A stretch of 8,869 nucleotides of DNA, from NCBI GenBank assembly GCA_937967535.1, contig CALCMV010000094.1:1-8869 (forward strand). Direction: 5' to 3'. Origin of the DNA: an uncultured Saprospiraceae bacterium. Its GTDB lineage: Bacteria > Bacteroidota > Bacteroidia > Chitinophagales > Saprospiraceae. The notes under the pieces are model-generated. The model searched no databases. It was not told the origin of the DNA and worked only from the letters and a program-made list of their open reading frames with translations. The position numbers and the translations under genes are program-made. This document shows positions 5,573-8,869 of this stretch, in pieces (the first letter of the stretch is position 1; each line of letters opens with the position of its first letter).

Positions 5573-5807
5573 TAATTTTAAATTAGAATTAATGTATTTG
5601 CGGCAGTCAAAGGATTGTTAAGAAAAATAAGAAAGCAAAAAAAAGCAGTTGATTTGCAAAGGTTCATAAACATTTCATTTTTAGTACCTTGTTTGTGAAA
5701 TGATGCTTTTGACTGATGTTTTCTATGTTTATGGGCTTCGTTAATCTTATGTTAAAGCAAGAACAGGGAATAACAAAAGAACGCAAATTTTCATTATATT
5801 GCTGTTC

Positions 5808-5837
5808 TTTTTGACAAACACATTTTGATGTATTTTG
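5808..5837 (+). promoter_or_regulatory. Weak promoter candidate for the HtrA-like protease
   Basis: TTTTTG (5808-5813) and TATTTTG (5831-5837) are 17 bases apart, about 65 bp before the start codon. The -7 box is one T short of TAnnTTTG, so this is only a tentative call. Confidence 0.25.
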
Positions 5838-5902
5838 TAAATGAATAGATACGATATTCAATTTCAACATTCAACATCAAATTAAAAAAAGTAGCGAATC
5901 TT

Positions 5903-7060
5903 ATGAGACAATTGATGCTTTTGATTTTGGCAAGTGTTTTCGGCGGATGTATCGCATTGGGCGGTTATCAGCTTCTTACAACCAATGACAAATCATCTTT
6001 TAATGAAAAAGTGAACTATTCTGTACTAACAAACGTTAGTAAAAATAGTAATACGGCAAACCTCACTGCACCCGACAATTTTACGAAAGCTGCGGAAAAA
6101 GGAATGCCGGCGGTAGTACATATCACTGCCAAGAAAACGCAAAACAACGCAAAACAAGAACAAAGAGGTGGAGGTTATGATGATTTCTTCCGCGATTTCT
6201 TCGGCAATGGCTTTTTTGACATACAACCAATGCCACAAGAAGGGACAGGTTCGGGAGTGATAATCAGCAAAGATGGCTATATTGTTACCAACAACCATGT
6301 CATAGATTTTGCAGATGAGGTCAGCGTAACATTGCACGATCAACGTAAATTTACCGCAAAGGTCATCGGAAAAGACCCGACGACAGATGTAGCCGTCATC
6401 AAAATAGAAGATAATGACCTGCCAACGCTGAATTTCAGCAATTCGGACAATGTGAAAGTCGGCGAATGGGTACTCGCAGTAGGCAATCCATTCAATCTGA
6501 CTTCGACTGTCACCGCAGGAATCGTCAGTGCCAAAGGGCGCGACATCAATATTCTTCAAGGCAATACAGCCATAGAGTCATTCATTCAGACGGATGCAGC
6601 CGTCAATCCCGGCAATAGTGGCGGTGCTTTGATTGATTTAGAGGGTGATTTGATTGGCATTAATACCGCAATCAAAACGCGAACAGGAAGTTTTGCAGGA
6701 TATTCCTTTGCTATACCTTCTAATATAGTTCAAAAAATAGTAGACGATATTATTGAGTTCGGAGAAGCGCAAAGAGGATTTATTGGCATAAATATTGCTA
6801 ATATAGATAGTGAAGATAAAGATGAACTTAATTTGAACATTTCAGAGGGTGTACTTGTTGAAAGTGTAGTAGAAGATGGAGCAGCCATCAAAGCAGGTGT
6901 TTTACCATATGATATTATCACAGCAGTGAACGGTCAAAAAGTAAAAACTGCACCTGAATTGCAAGAATTAGTAGGCAGATTGCGTCCCGGAGATGAAGTT
7001 GATCTAAAAATTATCCGCAAAAGTAAAACAAAAAACATAAAAGTTCGTTTACAGAAATAA
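5903..7060 (+). CDS. HtrA/Do-family serine protease with one PDZ domain
   Basis: This 385-residue protein is an envelope quality-control protease of the DegP/DegS/HtrA family (trypsin-like, S1C), which cleaves misfolded periplasmic proteins or a regulatory substrate. A hydrophobic N-terminus (about 3-25) would act as signal peptide or membrane anchor. The protease domain spans about 58-285. The catalytic triad is His132 in TNNHVID, Asp162 in PTTDVAVIK and Ser239 in NPGNSGGALID. A flexible Gly/Phe-rich loop (about 80-113) replaces the LA loop. A single PDZ domain (about 290-385) contains the carboxylate-binding-like RGFIGINI and the GVLPYDIITAVNG segment. The protein ends right after it, so it is DegS-like in layout, whereas DegP has two PDZ domains. 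Cys16 does not sit in a canonical lipobox. The ATG lies in an A-rich leader without a Shine-Dalgarno sequence. All key residues are intact. Confidence 0.92.
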   Translation: MRQLMLLILASVFGGCIALGGYQLLTTNDKSSFNEKVNYSVLTNVSKNSNTANLTAPDNFTKAAEKGMPAVVHITAKKTQNNAKQEQRGGGYDDFFRDFFGNGFFDIQPMPQEGTGSGVIISKDGYIVTNNHVIDFADEVSVTLHDQRKFTAKVIGKDPTTDVAVIKIEDNDLPTLNFSNSDNVKVGEWVLAVGNPFNLTSTVTAGIVSAKGRDINILQGNTAIESFIQTDAAVNPGNSGGALIDLEGDLIGINTAIKTRTGSFAGYSFAIPSNIVQKIVDDIIEFGEAQRGFIGINIANIDSEDKDELNLNISEGVLVESVVEDGAAIKAGVLPYDIITAVNGQKVKTAPELQELVGRLRPGDEVDLKIIRKSKTKNIKVRLQK

Positions 7061-7072
7061 TAAAGCATAAGT

Positions 7073-7095
7073 AAATTTGCGAAAGACAAATTTTT
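7073..7095 (+). terminator. Possible weak terminator after the protease gene
   Basis: AAATTTG (7073-7079) pairs with CAAATTT (7087-7093) around a 7-nt loop, and the T-run continues to 7095. The stem is AT-rich and therefore weak. A stronger terminator lies further downstream. Confidence 0.35.
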
Positions 7096-7131
7096 AACCG
7101 AACTTACGTTTACATTCAATATGACATTATC

Positions 7132-7148
7132 ACCGCAATATTAGCGGT
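7132..7148. repeat. Small hairpin ACCGC/GCGGT
   Basis: ACCGC (7132-7136) pairs with GCGGT (7144-7148) around AATATTA. No T-run follows. It may be a minor structure of the protease 3' untranslated region. Confidence 0.35.
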
Positions 7149-7186
7149 TCTTAATAAAGAAGTTTTTGGGTTTCATTTGGTTTTAG

Positions 7187-7223
7187 TCACCTGCCATCGC
7201 TCGATGGTGGGTGATTTTTTTTT
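7187..7223 (+). terminator. Strong intrinsic terminator after the protease gene
   Basis: TCACC (7187-7191) pairs with GGTGA (7210-7214), and CCATCG (7194-7199) with CGATGG (7202-7207), separated by a TG/TG internal loop, with only a two-base apical loop as drawn (in practice the top pair opens). A run of T follows through 7223. It would insulate the outer-membrane protein gene from protease transcription. The T-tract runs straight into the AGAGCATG motif. Confidence 0.8.
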
Positions 7224-7236
7224 AGAGCATGCTTAA
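7222..7236 (+). repeat. Isolated end motif TTAGAGCATGCTTAA
   Basis: This matches the left end of the repeat element at 3412-3427 (TTAGAGCATGTTTAA) at 14 of 15 positions and the reversed motif at 4435-4449 at 14 of 15. The element core is absent downstream. As with copy 1, it starts at the end of a terminator T-tract. Confidence 0.5.
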
Positions 7237-7264
7237 TACTCCAAAGCATTGCAGCATTATCAAC

Positions 7265-7280
7265 TTGGCACAATTATAGC
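7265..7280 (+). promoter_or_regulatory. Sigma-54-type promoter candidate
   Basis: TTGGCACAATTATAGC has a perfect TTGGCAC -24 block and a TAGC -12 block (consensus TTGC), with GG and GC at exactly the required 12-base spacing. The predicted start at about 7292 gives a leader of roughly 34 nt before the ATG at 7326. No TAnnTTTG box is seen in this interval, which supports sigma-54 use. I did not find an evident enhancer-binding site. Confidence 0.5.
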
Positions 7281-7325
7281 GACACCAACTAAAATTAAAT
7301 CTCCACATTCCAACCTATTCTACCT

Positions 7326-8699
7326 ATGGATTATCAACTAAAGGCTATTCTTCCTCTGTTTTTCTTGTTATTTATCGCCAAAGTACAAGCCCAGCAGGAG
7401 TTGGGGCTTCATTTCGCGGACGATATCTGGCAAGCCAGCCAGACCAATCCTGCGATGATGAATGACCATCGTCTGGTCATAGCCTTGCCCGGTGTGGCGG
7501 CGGGTTTTTATCATCCGGCATTTTCAGTCAATGATGCCTTGCCTAGCAGAAGCGGCACAACATTCATCAATCTGGATGACGTAATCCCCGGACTGGAAGA
7601 TAGCAATCAATTACTCGCCGGATTTCAGGGAGATATAATAGGAGCAGCCTATCGTTTTGGCGATTTCCAACTAGGCGCATCGTGGTCAGTCAGGGGCAAT
7701 GCTTTTGCCGACTACACACGCGAAGCGATTGATGTTTTGTGGAATGGCAATGCCGGGTACATCGGCGAAACAGCCAATGTAGCCGCAATTTTCCAATTTA
7801 CCGCATACAATGAAATCGGTATATCAGGGGCATACAGTTGGCGCGACAAAATCTCCATTGGCGCAAAACTCAAACTCCTCAACGGCTTCTCCGATTTATC
7901 AACAGACCGTGAAAACCAAATACTAACCCTCGAAACAAGCGACGATGTATACCAAAGTGCTTTCTCGACTGATTATACCTTTCGCCGTTCAGGTTTTCCT
8001 GCCGTAGATGGCGCATACGAATTACTTAATGGACTTCAGGTATATAATTTCAATACCCAAAGCGGCAATACGGGCTTGGGGCTTGATGTAGGAATAACTG
8101 CCAATTTGACCGACAAGCTGACACTCAGCGCATCGCTTATTGATTTGGGCAGCATCACATGGAGAACCGAAGCCTTCGAATATACCACACGCGGAAAATT
8201 TAACTACGGCGGACTCGACCTGTTTAGCTATTCGAGTGCCGATACGCTCAATACTCAACTCCTCACAGAAGACCTGGAACGCATCGCAGACGAACTCACC
8301 GATAGACTGGAAATCCGCGATACCACCGAACCGGATTATAGCTATACCACATCACTCCACACACGCGGCTACCTTAGCGGTACGTACAAACTGATAGATG
8401 ACCTCACGATAGGCGCATTATTTTACCTCGAAAATACCCAAATCGGTATGCAGCCCGGTTTTGCTATTAGTGGGCGCAGACCCTTCGGCAAGTGGGTCAC
8501 ATTGGGCGCAAGCTACGCCATGCGAAACGGACGATTCAATAATCTCGGACTCAATGCTACCGGACATTTCGGTCCGCTACAAGTATATGTGGCATCAGAC
8601 AATATTGCTGCTGCGGTCAATCCCTATGGTAGCAAAAATGTTAATTTGCGACTAGGATTCAATTTGGTTTTCAGAGAAATTGAACCATCCTTAGAATGA
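7326..8699 (+). CDS. DUF5723-like outer-membrane beta-barrel protein
   Basis: This 457-residue protein starts with a signal peptide (hydrophobic core about 6-18, likely cleavage after AQA at about 22). The mature start QELGLHFADDIWQASQTNPAMM fits the N-terminal segment of the Bacteroidota DUF5723 family. The remainder alternates aromatic/hydrophobic and polar residues in short strands with Gly turns, as in outer-membrane barrels (for example the stretch at about 405-455 ending in NLRLGFNLVF). A probable periplasmic or extracellular insertion lies at about 295-345 (acidic, with ERIADELTDRLEIRD). The protein shares its general look with PorV/FadL-like barrels, but no substrate or partner can be named. 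It stands alone between a strong terminator and a repeat element. The sigma-54-like site suggests conditional expression. The ATG has no Shine-Dalgarno sequence. Codon use appears more GC-rich than in the protease upstream. Confidence 0.75.
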   Translation: MDYQLKAILPLFFLLFIAKVQAQQELGLHFADDIWQASQTNPAMMNDHRLVIALPGVAAGFYHPAFSVNDALPSRSGTTFINLDDVIPGLEDSNQLLAGFQGDIIGAAYRFGDFQLGASWSVRGNAFADYTREAIDVLWNGNAGYIGETANVAAIFQFTAYNEIGISGAYSWRDKISIGAKLKLLNGFSDLSTDRENQILTLETSDDVYQSAFSTDYTFRRSGFPAVDGAYELLNGLQVYNFNTQSGNTGLGLDVGITANLTDKLTLSASLIDLGSITWRTEAFEYTTRGKFNYGGLDLFSYSSADTLNTQLLTEDLERIADELTDRLEIRDTTEPDYSYTTSLHTRGYLSGTYKLIDDLTIGALFYLENTQIGMQPGFAISGRRPFGKWVTLGASYAMRNGRFNNLGLNATGHFGPLQVYVASDNIAAAVNPYGSKNVNLRLGFNLVFREIEPSLE

Positions 8700-8706
8700 A
8701 AAATGA

Positions 8707-8869
8707 GCTAGTCATTTAACTTTGCCTAAAGCGAATACTCGTCAGACGAATCCCTTTATTCAATGCGAATATTTTATGAGACAAATCACTACATTTCACA
8801 AAAACCTTCGTCAGACGAGTACTATCCCACAAGCAAACTTAAACGGCTAGCCGAAAAATGTAACATGCG
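8707..8869. mobile_element. MITE-like palindromic repeat element, copy 2 (right end at or beyond window edge)
   Basis: The core 8715-8822 matches 3422-3529 at 104 of 108 bases, with substitutions at 8720, 8731, 8754 and 8763. The inner stem is retained: 8736-8750 is complementary to 8807-8821 at 14 of 15 positions. The flanks have diverged. The left end reads GAGCTAGTCATTTAACTTTG, and the right end contains GCAAACTTAAACGGCTAGCC followed by AACATGCG at the edge. TTTAACTTTGC at the left and GCAAACTTAAA at the right form a near-perfect inverted pair. Like copy 1 it lies just after a gene's stop codon (8699). It has no transposase. Confidence 0.6.

Larger units (their letters stand above)
5196..5902. 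other. Intergenic region with four inverted repeats (707 bp)
   Basis: No convincing protein gene is present. The left half is packed with inverted repeats in series: 5226-5240, 5286-5376, 5390-5428 and 5452-5572. The right half (5573-5902) is AT-rich and contains only a weak promoter candidate for the protease gene. A reverse-strand frame at 5664-5870 gives a low-complexity product without family resemblance. Confidence 0.6.

Noticed and set aside
5664..5870. 68-codon reverse-strand frame before the protease gene
   Set aside because: It sits in AT-rich intergenic DNA with no domain, no promoter and no good leader, and its composition is consistent with random sequence.
6026..6559. 177-codon reverse-strand open frame inside the protease gene
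   Set aside because: It lies wholly within the HtrA coding sequence, whose catalytic motifs are intact. Its product has no recognisable family features and is rich in Cys/Ile/Tyr, as shadow frames are.
1..8869. A multi-gene novel defence or secretion system
   Set aside because: The genes are separated by terminators and long gaps, on both strands, and are mostly housekeeping or envelope genes. Nothing in their arrangement supports a joint system.

Overview
The window comes from a Bacteroidota chromosome. The evidence is the set of proteins (a single-chain pyruvate carboxylase, a 517-residue one-chain glycyl-tRNA synthetase, a YiaA-type small membrane protein, a DUF5723-like outer-membrane protein), start codons without Shine-Dalgarno sequences in A/T-rich leaders, and promoter-like sites of the Bacteroidota TAnnTTTG type. 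A Saprospiria- or Chitinophagia-like lineage seems plausible to me, but the sequence does not prove it.

Layout: the 3' end of pyruvate carboxylase (1-1227, running in from the left edge); a 562-bp intergenic stretch with hairpins, a 46-bp repeat copy, a promoter -7 box and an 80-bp array of 8-bp units; glycyl-tRNA synthetase (1790-3343) with an intrinsic terminator; a hairpin-rich mobile-looking repeat (about 3401-3583); a reverse-strand nucleotidyltransferase of the acylneuraminate cytidylyltransferase type whose signature motifs are degenerate (4309-3596); an AT-rich 607-bp gap; a small two-helix membrane protein (4917-5195); a 707-bp gap with four consecutive inverted repeats; a membrane-anchored or periplasmic HtrA/Do-type serine protease with one PDZ domain (5903-7060); an intrinsic terminator and a sigma-54-like promoter; a DUF5723-like outer-membrane protein (7326-8699); and a second copy of the mobile-looking repeat at the right edge.

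The genes do not form one operon or an evident joint system. Each is separated by more than 250 bp and several have their own promoter or terminator signals. They are mostly housekeeping (anaplerosis, translation) and envelope functions (protease, outer-membrane protein, small inner-membrane protein). I found no CRISPR array, tRNA, rRNA, phage gene, defence cassette or intact transposase.

The interesting material lies between the genes. It comprises a 108-bp core present twice at 104/108 identity with nested inverted repeats, a short AGAGCATG end motif joined directly to the T-tracts of two intrinsic terminators, a long hairpin that could be a structured RNA, the tandem array filling the glyS leader, and the sigma-54-like site. 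The degenerate cytidylyltransferase is the most unusual protein.
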